Source of the DNA: Herbiconiux sp.
GTDB lineage: Bacteria > Actinomycetota > Actinomycetes > Actinomycetales > Microbacteriaceae
Reading direction: 5' to 3'
Assembly: GCF_004297105.1 (NCBI RefSeq)
Contig: NZ_SCVE01000001.1
Location: 79,996-143,995, forward strand
DNA length: 64,000 nt
In this document: positions 7,434 through 15,335 of the stretch, one piece after another
Layout: every line of letters starts with the position of its first letter
Numbering within the stretch: position 1 is the first letter of the stretch
Made by a program: the position numbers and the translations under genes
The notes under the pieces: model-generated
Database searches by the model: none
The model's input: only the letters and a program-made list of their open reading frames with translations
Told to the model about the DNA's origin: nothing

Positions 7434-8579
7434 TCACGCGCGGCCGACCCACTCCGGCGGGCGCACCTGCCAGTCGTCGACCAGCTCGGTGCGCACGGTC
7501 ACGCCCGAACCCGGCCCCGCCGGCACGGCCAGGCGGCCGTCGACGAGCACGAACGATTCCGTGAGGTCGTCGGCAAAGTACCGGTTCGATGCCGATGTGT
7601 CGCCCGGCAGCGTGAAGCCGGGCAGCGCGGCGAGCGCCACGTTCGCCGCACGGCCGAGGCCCGTCTCGAGCATCCCGCCGCACCAGACCGGCACGTCGCG
7701 CTCTCGGCAGGCGTCGTGGATGCGGATCGCCTCGAGGTAGCCGCCCACCCGACCAGGCTTGATGTTGATGATCGACGTCGCGTCGCGTTCGATGGCGTCG
7801 ATGGCCACCGTGGTGTTCGTGATCGACTCGTCGAGGCACACCGGGGTGTCGATGGCGTGGGCCAGCCGCACGTGCGCGGCGATGTCCTCCTCCACGAAGG
7901 GCTGCTCGATCAGCAGCAGGCCGAACTCGTCGAGTTGCCGGAGGTGATCGATGTCGGCGATCGTGTAGGCGGTGTTCGCGTCGACCTGCAGCAGGGCATC
8001 CGACCCCAGCATCGACCGCACCGCGGCCACGGGCTCCACGTCCCAGCCGGGTTTGATCTTGAGCTTGATGCGCCGGTAGCCCTCGTCGCGGTAGCCCGCG
8101 ACCTCCTCGAGGAGCGCGTCGATCGACGGGGCGATGCCCACCGACACCCCGCAGTCGACCTCGGGCCGAACGGCTCCGAAGTACTCGCCGAAGCTCACGC
8201 CGGATGCGCGCGTCTGCGCGTCGAGCACCGCCACCTCCAGGGCGGCCTTCGCCATCCGGTGGCCCACGGCGAACTCGAGCACTCCGGCGACATCCGATGC
8301 CCGCAGCGTGCGCGCCGTGAGCAGGGCGGGCGCGAGGTAGTCACGGATGACGGCTGCCGCACCGCCGACGTACTCGCTCGAGTACACCGGGTCGGCCATC
8401 GCCACGCACTCGCCCCAGCCGTCGCCCTCGGTGGTGAGCACGTGCACGAGTAGCACCTCGCGCGCGGTCTGCCGGCCGAAGCTCGTCTCGAAGGGCCGCA
8501 CGAGCGGCATGCCGATGCGATGCAGCTCGACCGCCTCGATCTCGACGGCGTCGATCCCACCCAGGAGTCCGGTTCTCAT
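7434..8579 (-). CDS. menC: o-Succinylbenzoate synthase / N-succinylamino acid racemase-like enolase-superfamily enzyme
   Basis: A 381-residue enolase-superfamily protein of the MenC type 2/NSAR group. The capping domain includes PFETSFGRQTAREVLLV. The barrel carries the expected catalytic set: K172 and K174 in IKLKIKPG, metal ligands D200 (LLQVDANTAY), E225 (LLIEQPF) and D250 (VCLDESI), and K274 in INIKPGRVGG. GGMLETGLGR follows. MenC dehydrates SHCHC to o-succinylbenzoate in menaquinone synthesis; close relatives racemise N-acylamino acids. No other men genes are present in the window, so physiological activity cannot be fixed from context. The start at ATG 8579 agrees with the family. Confidence 0.88.
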   Translation of the reverse strand: MRTGLLGGIDAVEIEAVELHRIGMPLVRPFETSFGRQTAREVLLVHVLTTEGDGWGECVAMADPVYSSEYVGGAAAVIRDYLAPALLTARTLRASDVAGVLEFAVGHRMAKAALEVAVLDAQTRASGVSFGEYFGAVRPEVDCGVSVGIAPSIDALLEEVAGYRDEGYRRIKLKIKPGWDVEPVAAVRSMLGSDALLQVDANTAYTIADIDHLRQLDEFGLLLIEQPFVEEDIAAHVRLAHAIDTPVCLDESITNTTVAIDAIERDATSIINIKPGRVGGYLEAIRIHDACRERDVPVWCGGMLETGLGRAANVALAALPGFTLPGDTSASNRYFADDLTESFVLVDGRLAVPAGPGSGVTVRTELVDDWQVRPPEWVGRA

Positions 8580-8596
8580 GGGTCGACGTTACCGGT

Positions 8597-9328
8597 TCAG
8601 GATGCTCCGGCGGAATGCATCCAGATCGGTCGGTGCACGGCCTCCCGCTCGCGGTAGAGCCGAGCGGCGAACGGCGCCCAGAGCAGCACGGCGACGCCGG
8701 CGCCGAGGAGCAGGCCGCCCACGGTGTCGCTCAGCCAGTGGGCCCCGAGGTAGGTGCGGCTGGCCATCATGAGCACGGTGTAGGCGGATCCGGCCACCCA
8801 GATCCACACCCGCACGAAGATGATGCCGAGGGTCACCGCGAGGGTGGCGGCGTTCGCCGAGTGACCCGAGGGAAAGGAGCCGAAGTCGGCGGTGACGAGG
8901 ATGTCCTCCGGCCGGGGCCGGCCGACGACCGTCTTCAGGATCTGCACCAGCCCCGCACTCACGATGATGGCGATGGTGAAGTAGAGCGCTGCCCACGGCC
9001 TCCGGAACACCAGGAGCAGAGCGATCGAGACGAGCGGCACCACGAACACCGCGATGACCCCGCCGCCCAGGGAGTTCATGATGAGCGAGGGAACCTCCCA
9101 CGCCGGGTTGCGGTGCTCGATGATCTCGTTCATCCACTCGGTGTCGAAGAAGAACGGGAGGCCGTTCTCACGGAACACCACCACCGCGCCGATGAGCAGA
9201 ACGAACACCAGGGCCACGATGCCCGAGACGATCGGCCACCGACGCGCCACCTTATAGGGGGCGGGAGCGCTCGAGGGCAGCGGTTGGCTGAGTGGGGGGA
9301 TCTCGGGGGTCGGCTGCTCGGGGTCCAT
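8597..9328 (-). CDS. PAP2-family membrane phosphatase
   Basis: A 243-residue integral membrane protein with a proline-rich cytoplasmic N-terminus and six predicted membrane helices. It has the three-part phosphatase signature: KTVVGRPRP (motif 1), FPSGHSANAAT (motif 2, with catalytic His) and SRTYLGAHWLSDTVGG (motif 3, SRxxxxxHxxxD). Family members dephosphorylate undecaprenyl pyrophosphate, phosphatidic acid or related lipid phosphates at the outer face of the membrane. The actual lipid is unknown. The gene precedes menC on the same strand by 17 bp, which suggests co-transcription although no functional link is evident. Confidence 0.92.
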   Translation of the reverse strand: MDPEQPTPEIPPLSQPLPSSAPAPYKVARRWPIVSGIVALVFVLLIGAVVVFRENGLPFFFDTEWMNEIIEHRNPAWEVPSLIMNSLGGGVIAVFVVPLVSIALLLVFRRPWAALYFTIAIIVSAGLVQILKTVVGRPRPEDILVTADFGSFPSGHSANAATLAVTLGIIFVRVWIWVAGSAYTVLMMASRTYLGAHWLSDTVGGLLLGAGVAVLLWAPFAARLYREREAVHRPIWMHSAGAS

Positions 9329-9440
9329 CTTCGCGACCCTACCGCGATCGGTCCCGAGCCGGATCAGCCCGGGGCCGGATCAGCCCCGCGCCGGCTCAGC
9401 CCCCGCGCTGGATCCTCTGCCGGATCGACTCCCCGTCGGG

Positions 9441-10238
9441 TCACCCGAGCGCCGGGCCGGATGCCCCCGCCGCGATGTCGAGCACGGCCACCGACAGGTT
9501 GAACACCACGTGGGTGAGGATCGAGGGCCCGAGCCGCCGGGTGAGCAGGGCGAGAGAGCCGAGCACCAGCCCGAAGACGAACAGGGTGATCAGCCGCGAG
9601 ACCGCAGCCGGTGACTCGGGCACCCCGTCGAGGTGGAAGAGCATGAAGAGAAGGGCGGATCCGGCGACTGCGACGACGGACGCCAGCCTCCGGCGCCCCT
9701 CCGGTACCTCCAGGCGGGCGGCTACCGCACCGTCGTCGTGCTGCCCGAGGACCGCATTGCGGATCGAACGCAGCAGCAGACCCCGGAAGTAGAGCTCCTC
9801 GACCACGGGTGTGATGAGGGATGCCGCCACCACCGCGGTGAGCACGAACCACACCGGGTCGCTCCCCACGCCGCCCGTGAACGGGGTGGCCGGAGCCCCC
9901 GCGACGAGCCGAACGAGTTCGGCGAGGCCCAGGGCGACGAATCGCAACAGGATGCCGCAGAGCACGCCGATCGCGATGTCGAGCAGCCGGAACCGCAGCC
10001 CGAAGTCGGCCGAGAGACTCCGCCGGCCGCGCAGGTACGAGGCCACGAGCACCACCACGACGAACGGCAGCCAGCCGCCGAGCACCTGGTTGATGGCGTA
10101 GGAGAGGCCGGGCTGCAGGGCGACCTCTGGTGTGCGGGCGATCAGTTGCGCCACGGAGGAGAGCAGCAGGAAGAGCACGCCGCCGGCGAAGGCGTCGACG
10201 AGCCCCCAACGCGGGGCGACGGGGGTCTTCTCGGTCAC
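9441..10238 (-). CDS. CPBP-family intramembrane glutamic endopeptidase
   Basis: A protein of about 265 residues with some eight membrane helices and the CPBP (Abi/CAAX protease) motifs: VVEELYFRGLLLRSI (EExxxR), LLFMLFHLDG (FxxxH) and LGSLALLTRRLGPSILTHVVFNL (HxxxN). The family cleaves within the membrane using a glutamate; substrates range from prenylated peptides to bacteriocin precursors, none evident here. The open frame extends to 10352 but the extra N-terminus is encoded by a 48-bp minisatellite, so GTG at 10238 (VTEKTPVAPRWGLVDAF) is the likelier start. The Shine-Dalgarno is weak. Confidence 0.88.
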   Translation of the reverse strand: MTEKTPVAPRWGLVDAFAGGVLFLLLSSVAQLIARTPEVALQPGLSYAINQVLGGWLPFVVVVLVASYLRGRRSLSADFGLRFRLLDIAIGVLCGILLRFVALGLAELVRLVAGAPATPFTGGVGSDPVWFVLTAVVAASLITPVVEELYFRGLLLRSIRNAVLGQHDDGAVAARLEVPEGRRRLASVVAVAGSALLFMLFHLDGVPESPAAVSRLITLFVFGLVLGSLALLTRRLGPSILTHVVFNLSVAVLDIAAGASGPALG

Positions 10239-10253
10239 GAGGGCAACGCTACC

Positions 10254-10350
10254 GGCTCGCGGGCGAGCGGGGTCGCGGGCGGGCGGGGTCGCGGGCGAGC
10301 CGGCTCGCGGGCGAGCGGGGTCGCGGGCGGGCGGGGTCGCGGCCGACGAC
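10254..10350. repeat. 48-bp tandem repeat upstream of the CPBP gene
   Basis: Two copies of a 48-bp GC-rich unit (GGCTCGCGGGCGAGCGGGGT...) begin at 10254 and 10302; each is itself built from about 16-bp sub-repeats. The array fills the gap between the ABC-like gene (stop at 10372) and the CPBP start, so it should be part of the intergenic leader. Confidence 0.8.
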
Positions 10351-10371
10351 ACACGCCCGTCGGCGCTTCGC

Positions 10372-12246
10372 TCAGTCCGGTGCGAGCAACGGAGCGATCT
10401 CGGTGGCAGGGGTGGCGGCCGGCACCGTCCCCGTGACCCGCCCTTCGGCCATCACCACGATGCGATCGCAGACGCGGCGCAGCGACTCGAGGTCGTCGGA
10501 GGCGATCACCACTCCCTTGCCCGCGGACGTGGCACGCGCGAGGTCGGTCTCGAGGTCGGCCCGCTCGATCGCCGTCGACCCCTGAAACGGTTCGCCGAGC
10601 AGCAGCACGTCACGCTCGCTCGTGGCGAAGGCCTGCACGAGACCCCGGATGCGCGCTGCCGTGTCCCCCTCTCGACTCACCGAGCGCACGGCGCCGAGGA
10701 TCTTGCTCCCGAGCCCGTCGGCCGCCCCCTCTTCAACGTCCACCATTCCCGAGCGCACGAACCCGGGCATCCTGCCGGCCGAGACGGGGACGCTGATGCC
10801 ACCGAGGAACCGCATCCGGTAGCGGGGCGCGTCCGTGCTGGCGAAGAAGAGCCCGGCCGCGATCGCCTTCTCGACGGTCGAGGTGTCGACCTGGGTGCTG
10901 CGTACGAGCACCGTTCCGGTGGCGGCGGTTCCGGCCGATCGGCCGTACACGCTGAGGAGGAGCGTCTCACTGCCCGAGCGGGCCAGCCCGGCGAGCCCCA
11001 CGATTTCGCCCGCGCCCACCGTCAGATCGGCTTCCTCGACGCTGAGGCGCTCGGGGTGGAAGGCGTCGTGGGTGCTCCAGCTCTCGATGCGGAGCAATTC
11101 GCGGGCGGCCGTTTCGTCACGAACCGCGCCGCCGTCGTGAACAGCGGCCTCGTCGCCGCGATCACCATCGCCTTCGCCGGCGGATGGCTGTCCCGGGCGG
11201 TCGACCATTGCGCGAAGGATCCCGCACCGAACCGCGTCAGCGCGAACGGCGTCAGCGCGAACGGCGTCGACCAGGGCGTCGGCACCCGGGGTCGCCCAGT
11301 CCGCACGCGGATACTCGGCCACCACGTCGCCATCACGCGCTACGACGACCGAGTCGGCGTAGCCGAGCGCCTCACGGGGCTTCTGGGTGAGCACGAGCAC
11401 CCCGATCCCCGCATCCCGAAGCACCTCGATGGCGCGCCTGACGCGCGCCGCCTCCTCGCCCCGGAGGAGCGCAGTCGGCTCATCGATCACCACGAGTCCC
11501 ACGTCGCGCTGCAGTGCGCGCGCCAGCTCCACGAAGAGCCGGTCGAACTCCCCCAGGTCACGACCCGCGGCCGTGGGGGCGAGAGTGCTGCCGAGCCGGC
11601 CGAGCAGTCCGGCGGTGCGGGCGCGCATGGCGGCCCAGTCGATGCCGATCGGGATCGGCCCGAGCATCCGGCGCACCATGTCGCCCAGGAAGACGTTCTC
11701 GCTCACGTCGAACGAGGGGCTGATGCCGCTGCGGCGGGTGATCACAGCGATTCGGGCGTCGCCGAGGAGAGCTCCGGATGCGCGCACGCCGCCCGCCGAG
11801 ACGGTCGGGGTCGGCGGGGTGCGATCACCGCGGCCGGGGCCGCGCGCGGTGCCCGGGTCGCTCGCGGTGCCCGGATCGCGCGCGGTGCCCGGGTCGCGCG
11901 CGGTGCTCATCCGGCGCCTCGCCACCCGGGAGCCCTGCTCGTCGCGCACGATGTGGTCGGCCACCGCGCGGAGAAGCTGGTCTGCGCCGGAGCCGTTCTC
12001 CCCGATCATCGCCACGATGCGGCCGGAGGGGACGTCGACGGATCCGGATCCCAGACGCAGGTGGTAGGCGGCCTCCTGGCTCGCAGGCTGCAGCGCCGGT
12101 GCGCCCTCGACCGTCTCGTCTGCCACGGCTCCACGGTAGTCGTCCGCCGGCACGACCGACCACCGCGCCACGGGGTGAGAACCTGCGCCCCCACCCCGCC
12201 CGACACCGGCAAGGCCACTCGGCGCGCCGCCGGCCGGCACCGTCAT
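10372..12246 (-). CDS. Degenerate RbsA/MglA-like tandem ABC protein (probable pseudo-ATPase)
   Basis: A 624-residue protein with the two-nucleotide-binding-domain plan of sugar importer ATPases (usual length about 500). Domain 1 (about 60-320) has GENGSGADQL at 82-91 where the P-loop Lys is replaced, no LSGGQ signature (DLGEFDRLFVELARAL), an intact Walker B (LVVIDEPTAL) and Gln288 in place of the H-switch His. Domain 2 (about 395-615) has GLARSGSETL, and Walker B VLLLGEP with Asp replaced by Gly. An insert at 114-138 has four copies of a six-residue TARDPG-type unit encoded by an 18-bp minisatellite. The start ATG overlaps the stop of the upstream GNAT-like gene (ATGA), so the two are co-translated. 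No permease or binding protein is nearby. A regulatory or scaffold role is inference. Confidence 0.8.
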   Translation of the reverse strand: MTVPAGGAPSGLAGVGRGGGAGSHPVARWSVVPADDYRGAVADETVEGAPALQPASQEAAYHLRLGSGSVDVPSGRIVAMIGENGSGADQLLRAVADHIVRDEQGSRVARRRMSTARDPGTARDPGTASDPGTARGPGRGDRTPPTPTVSAGGVRASGALLGDARIAVITRRSGISPSFDVSENVFLGDMVRRMLGPIPIGIDWAAMRARTAGLLGRLGSTLAPTAAGRDLGEFDRLFVELARALQRDVGLVVIDEPTALLRGEEAARVRRAIEVLRDAGIGVLVLTQKPREALGYADSVVVARDGDVVAEYPRADWATPGADALVDAVRADAVRADAVRCGILRAMVDRPGQPSAGEGDGDRGDEAAVHDGGAVRDETAARELLRIESWSTHDAFHPERLSVEEADLTVGAGEIVGLAGLARSGSETLLLSVYGRSAGTAATGTVLVRSTQVDTSTVEKAIAAGLFFASTDAPRYRMRFLGGISVPVSAGRMPGFVRSGMVDVEEGAADGLGSKILGAVRSVSREGDTAARIRGLVQAFATSERDVLLLGEPFQGSTAIERADLETDLARATSAGKGVVIASDDLESLRRVCDRIVVMAEGRVTGTVPAATPATEIAPLLAPD

Positions 12247-12836
12247 CGGGCGGTGCCGACCAGCGGCGACGCAGAGCCTGCCGTGAGTGCCCGTGCCGAG
12301 TACGACACCCGCAGCCGGGGGCCGGCGTCGACACCGGACTCGCCGCCGATGCCGGCGCCCGCAGCGGCATCGGGGGCCGCACCGGAAGCGGCGCCGAGCA
12401 TCCGCTCGGTCACCACCGGGAGCCCGGCGGCCTTCGCCGCCTCCCGACGCCACTCCAGGGCGGCCTCGACGGCGGGTTCGTGACGGCGATGCGGCGCGAC
12501 ATCCACCACCAGGTCGGGGGCCAGGATGGCGCCCGCATCGGCGAAGGCCCGGTGCGCCGAGCGGATCAGCGCCGCACCCCACACCTCGGGATGCGGGAGC
12601 GTCGCGTCGACGAGCAGGCAGTGCAACTCGATCGGATGCACCGACCCGACGGGGCCCCACCAGACTCCGCGGGCGACCGGCTGGTCGTCGACGAAGGCCA
12701 GCCAGACCCAGTCGCGACGGTAGGTGCCCGCCGCGAGCCCGCGGCCGAAGCGGAGGGGATCGACCCAATCCAGGGGATCGGGATTTCTGAACGTGAGGAG
12801 CGCCTCATCGTGGGCGCGACTCGATGATGTGAACAC
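12243..12836 (-). CDS. GNAT-like protein (197 aa) co-translated with the degenerate ABC protein
   Basis: Starts with GTG at 12836 behind GGAGG (spacing about eight bases). The sequence WVWLAFVDDQPVARGVWWGP followed by HPIELHCLLVDATLPHP and VWGAALIRSAHRAFADAGA resembles the central strands and helix of a GNAT acyltransferase, but the usual QxxGxG pyrophosphate loop is not evident. The C-terminal third is a low-complexity Ala/Gly region and then LRVSYSARALTAG. Its stop overlaps the next start (ATGA). Upstream lie a hairpin that partly covers the Shine-Dalgarno and a 20-codon ORF. The fold assignment is tentative; a non-catalytic role is possible. Confidence 0.65.
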   Translation of the reverse strand: MFTSSSRAHDEALLTFRNPDPLDWVDPLRFGRGLAAGTYRRDWVWLAFVDDQPVARGVWWGPVGSVHPIELHCLLVDATLPHPEVWGAALIRSAHRAFADAGAILAPDLVVDVAPHRRHEPAVEAALEWRREAAKAAGLPVVTERMLGAASGAAPDAAAGAGIGGESGVDAGPRLRVSYSARALTAGSASPLVGTAR

Positions 12837-12846
12837 GGTGGTTCCT

Positions 12847-12886
12847 CCAGGAAGAGATGAGCGTTTCGAAGGGAGACGCTTCCTGG
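12847..12886 (-). promoter_or_regulatory. Hairpin partly sequestering the ribosome binding site of the GNAT-like gene
   Basis: On the minus strand CCAGGAAG (12886-12879) and CTTCCTGG (12854-12847) form a perfect 8-bp stem, with an alternative inner pair AGCGT/ACGCT. The last two G residues of the stem are the first two of the GGAGG Shine-Dalgarno for the gene starting at 12836. The hairpin follows the stop codon of a 20-codon ORF. That geometry is the one used in translational attenuation, where a ribosome on the leader ORF alters downstream folding. No regulation has been shown. Confidence 0.5.
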
Positions 12887-12915
12887 CGGAGCCGCAGCTC
12901 AGGTGTGACGCGAGG

Positions 12916-12978
12916 TCAGACCGAGGGGCGTGAGAACGGGGGAAGCGCCGTGATCGTGAAGTCTGTTGACGGGATCAT
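12916..12978 (-). CDS. 20-codon upstream ORF (putative leader peptide)
   Basis: ATG at 12978 follows AGGAG at six bases; the product is MIPSTDFTITALPPFSRPSV and ends with TGA at 12916. The ORF stops 80 bases before the GNAT-like gene start, and a hairpin over that gene's ribosome binding site lies in between. The LPPF stretch contains a Pro-Pro pair of the kind that slows ribosomes. It could act as a leader peptide controlling the downstream operon. A tiny secreted or modified peptide is a less likely alternative. No homologue is recognised. Confidence 0.5.
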   Translation of the reverse strand: MIPSTDFTITALPPFSRPSV

Positions 12979-13035
12979 GGTTCGCTCCTCTCTGCGTTTC
13001 TCGTCGGCGACCGTGTGTCGCGGTGTTCGACGATA

Positions 13036-13068
13036 GCGAACCCCCTGCGCCGAGCGCAAGGGGTTCGC
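13036..13068. terminator. Hairpin after the MFS gene
   Basis: GCGAACCCCCTGCGC (13036-13050) pairs with GCGCAAGGGGTTCGC (13054-13068), one mismatch, three-base loop. It lies 43 bases beyond the MFS stop on the minus strand and before the 20-codon ORF, so it likely separates the two transcripts. There is no T-tract, as is usual in this GC-rich group. Confidence 0.75.
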
Positions 13069-13110
13069 CGAAGGTCGTTCGGTGGGGGCCGGCCCTCCTG
13101 ACGCGAACCG

Positions 13111-14655
13111 TCAGTGCCCGCCAGGCGCGTTCGTGCGGCGCGGCAGAGCGAACACCAGCAGGAACGCGAGCACGCTGAACCCCACGCTCACCCCCATCGC
13201 GGCGGCTGAGCTCGACGCGAATCCGGCGGCCACGTCGCCCGGCGTGGGCCCCGAGATCACGAGGGTACCGAAGAACACGCTGCCGATCACGGCGATGCCG
13301 ATCGCGCTCCCCACACGCTGCATCGTGCTGATGACCCCGGATGCGGCCCCCGCCTCCGAGCGCTCCACCGTGGCCACGATGAACTGCGCGTTCGGTGCGA
13401 TGAAGAGGCCGTTGCCGAGACCGGCGATGAACAGCGGCGCGATGAGCATCCAGTTGGTGAGGTCGATGGGGGTCGTCAGCAGCAGCACGATCCACACCCA
13501 GGTGAGACCGATGGTCACGAGAGCCGTGCCGAGGATGAGCACGGTGCGGCCGAGTCGGCGCGAGAGGGTGTTGCTGAGCGCCGACCCCACGATCGAGGCG
13601 ATCGCGAACGGGATCGACACGATGCCCGACTCGAGCGCGGTGTGGCCGAGGCCCGCCTGCCAGAGCAGCGAGATGGTGAAGAAGATGCTCGTGAACGCCG
13701 CGAAGTACACCAGCGCGAGCACCACGCCGCCGGTGAACGCGGGGTGGCGGAACAGCCGCGGGGGCACCAGCGGGTCGCGGCCTCTCTTCGAGCGGGCGAC
13801 CTCCCAGGCGCCGAACGCGACCAGCAGCAGCACGCCGGCGCCCAGGGTGAGGAAGGTCCAGAGCGGCCATCCTTCGTCTTCGCCCTGGATGAGCGGCACG
13901 AGCAGCGCCACCAGCGCGGCCGAGAGCAGCACCAGGCCGAACCAGTCGAGGCCTGCCTTGGGGGCGGATGCGGCCCCCGCGCCTGCCGGGGCCGCCCCTG
14001 CCCGCGCACCCGCGCCGTGCGCCGTGGCGCTCACCGCCGCCGTCTCGCGGCGCGTGGGCAGCAGGATCGCGGCCGCGATGGCCGTGGCGATGCCGATCGG
14101 CAGGTTCACGCCGAACACGAGTCGCCAGCCCTCATCCGCTCCGAAGGCCTGGATGATGAGACCGCCCACGATCGGGCCGAGCGCCGTGGAGACGCCGATC
14201 ACGGCGCCCATGATGGCGAAGGCCTTGCCGCGCAGCTGCGGGGGGAAGAGCAACTGGATGTAGGCCGTGACGGCGGGCACGAACATGCCGCCGGCGAGAC
14301 CCTGCACGACGCGGGAGGCCACGAGCTGGAGGTCGTTCTGCGAGAGACCGCAGGCGAGGCTCGCGAGTGTGAAGAGCACGATGCCGGTGAAGAACACCCA
14401 CTTGTGCCCGATGCGGTCACCGATCTTGCCCGCCGGGATCAGCGCGAGACCGAAGGCGAGCGCGTAGCCCGAGATGATCCAGGAGAGGGTCGCCTCAGAG
14501 GCGTCGATCGACGTACGGATGCTCGGCAGCGCGACGTTCACGATGGTCGTGTCGAGCAGGGCGATGCACATGCCCGCGAGCAGCACGATGAGCGCCTGCC
14601 AGGCACGTCGGGAGGCCACGGGGGCGCTCGGGTGGGTGAGGGTCTGGTCAGTCAT
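13111..14655 (-). CDS. DHA2-type MFS multidrug exporter
   Basis: A 514-residue transporter with 14 predicted membrane helices, the EmrB/QacA plan. Diagnostic stretches are LDTTIVNVALPSI in helix 1 (motif D1), GYALAFGLALIPAGKIGDRIGHK (motif A, read in parts), SRVVQGLAGGMFVPA (motif B) and GVSTALGPIVGGLII (motif C, antiporter signature). The family exports hydrophobic or cationic drugs in exchange for protons. The cytoplasmic loop between helices 6 and 7 is an Ala/Gly-rich stretch. The gene overlaps the upstream PadR gene by eight bases, so the pair forms a repressor-exporter operon behind a clear palindromic operator. The substrate is unknown. Confidence 0.95.
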   Translation of the reverse strand: MTDQTLTHPSAPVASRRAWQALIVLLAGMCIALLDTTIVNVALPSIRTSIDASEATLSWIISGYALAFGLALIPAGKIGDRIGHKWVFFTGIVLFTLASLACGLSQNDLQLVASRVVQGLAGGMFVPAVTAYIQLLFPPQLRGKAFAIMGAVIGVSTALGPIVGGLIIQAFGADEGWRLVFGVNLPIGIATAIAAAILLPTRRETAAVSATAHGAGARAGAAPAGAGAASAPKAGLDWFGLVLLSAALVALLVPLIQGEDEGWPLWTFLTLGAGVLLLVAFGAWEVARSKRGRDPLVPPRLFRHPAFTGGVVLALVYFAAFTSIFFTISLLWQAGLGHTALESGIVSIPFAIASIVGSALSNTLSRRLGRTVLILGTALVTIGLTWVWIVLLLTTPIDLTNWMLIAPLFIAGLGNGLFIAPNAQFIVATVERSEAGAASGVISTMQRVGSAIGIAVIGSVFFGTLVISGPTPGDVAAGFASSSAAAMGVSVGFSVLAFLLVFALPRRTNAPGGH

Positions 14656-15217
14656 GGTGATTCTTTCGTGTGAGTTCGTCGGCGACGATGTCGGGCACCG
14701 TCGCGAGGAGTTTCTGGTGGGAGTCGATCTCGGCCCGAATGCGGTCGGCCCGGTGATGCATCACCCAGGTCTCCGCGATGGTGAGATAGGGGGCGGCGAA
14801 GACGAGCCGTCGCTCCTGATCGGCGAGCATCGAGTTGAGCACCACGAGGCGGTTCTCGATGGCCTCGGCGAGGTGGTCGAGGCGGTCGGGATCGAGTCGG
14901 CTGATGGCCAGGTCGAACGGGTCGTGCTTCATCTGTACCGTGGTCAGGCCGTCTTCACGCTGGATGGCGAGGGTCTCGCGGCCCTCCGCCGTGATCGCGT
15001 AGACCTGACGCTCGGGGTAGCCCCCCTCCCGCTCGGTCCTCACCTCCTCGATGAGACCCTCGTTGGCGAGCCGCTTGAGCGCGCCGTAGAGGGAGCCGAC
15101 CGAGACGTCAGCCCAGAGGTGGATGCGCTCCTCCTCGGCCAGCAGCCGGAGTTGGTGACCGTGCATGTCGCCGCGGGCGTCGAGCGCGCCGAGAATGAAG
15201 AGTCGCATGGGAGACAT
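14648..15217 (-). CDS. PadR-family transcriptional regulator
   Basis: A 189-residue PadR protein with an N-terminal winged helix (LFILGALDARGDMHGHQL, then SVGSLYGALKRLANEGLIEEV with the recognition helix, then the wing YPERQVYAITAEGRE) and a C-terminal helical dimerisation half typical of the longer PadR subfamily. These repress a neighbouring transporter or detoxification gene until a ligand binds. It overlaps the MFS gene start by eight bases. Two in-frame ATGs are possible (15217 and 15208). The palindromic operator covers the first, which slightly favours the second or a very short leader. Auto-repression of the padR-MFS operon is inferred. Confidence 0.93.
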   Translation of the reverse strand: MSPMRLFILGALDARGDMHGHQLRLLAEEERIHLWADVSVGSLYGALKRLANEGLIEEVRTEREGGYPERQVYAITAEGRETLAIQREDGLTTVQMKHDPFDLAISRLDPDRLDHLAEAIENRLVVLNSMLADQERRLVFAAPYLTIAETWVMHHRADRIRAEIDSHQKLLATVPDIVADELTRKNHHD

Positions 15218-15246
15218 GCGACTACTCTCGCACGAGTAGTCGCATG
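15215..15246. promoter_or_regulatory. Perfect palindromic operator at the padR start
   Basis: CATGCGACTACTC (15215-15227) and GAGTAGTCGCATG (15234-15246) are exact inverted repeats around a six-base spacer, a 32-bp site. The inner ACTACTC...GAGTAGT resembles the ATGT-N8-ACAT-type long palindromes bound by PadR dimers only in general shape. Its position over the padR start makes it the likely autoregulatory operator; it could also affect the divergent xylulokinase gene, which starts 90 bases away. Confidence 0.8.
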
Positions 15247-15335
15247 TTGCAAGAGAGTCGCTTTTGCGTCGGCCCCGCCCTCTCGAATATGTTGTGAACG
15301 CGAACTTTTCAGCGCCCCGCCCTCAGGAGACACCA

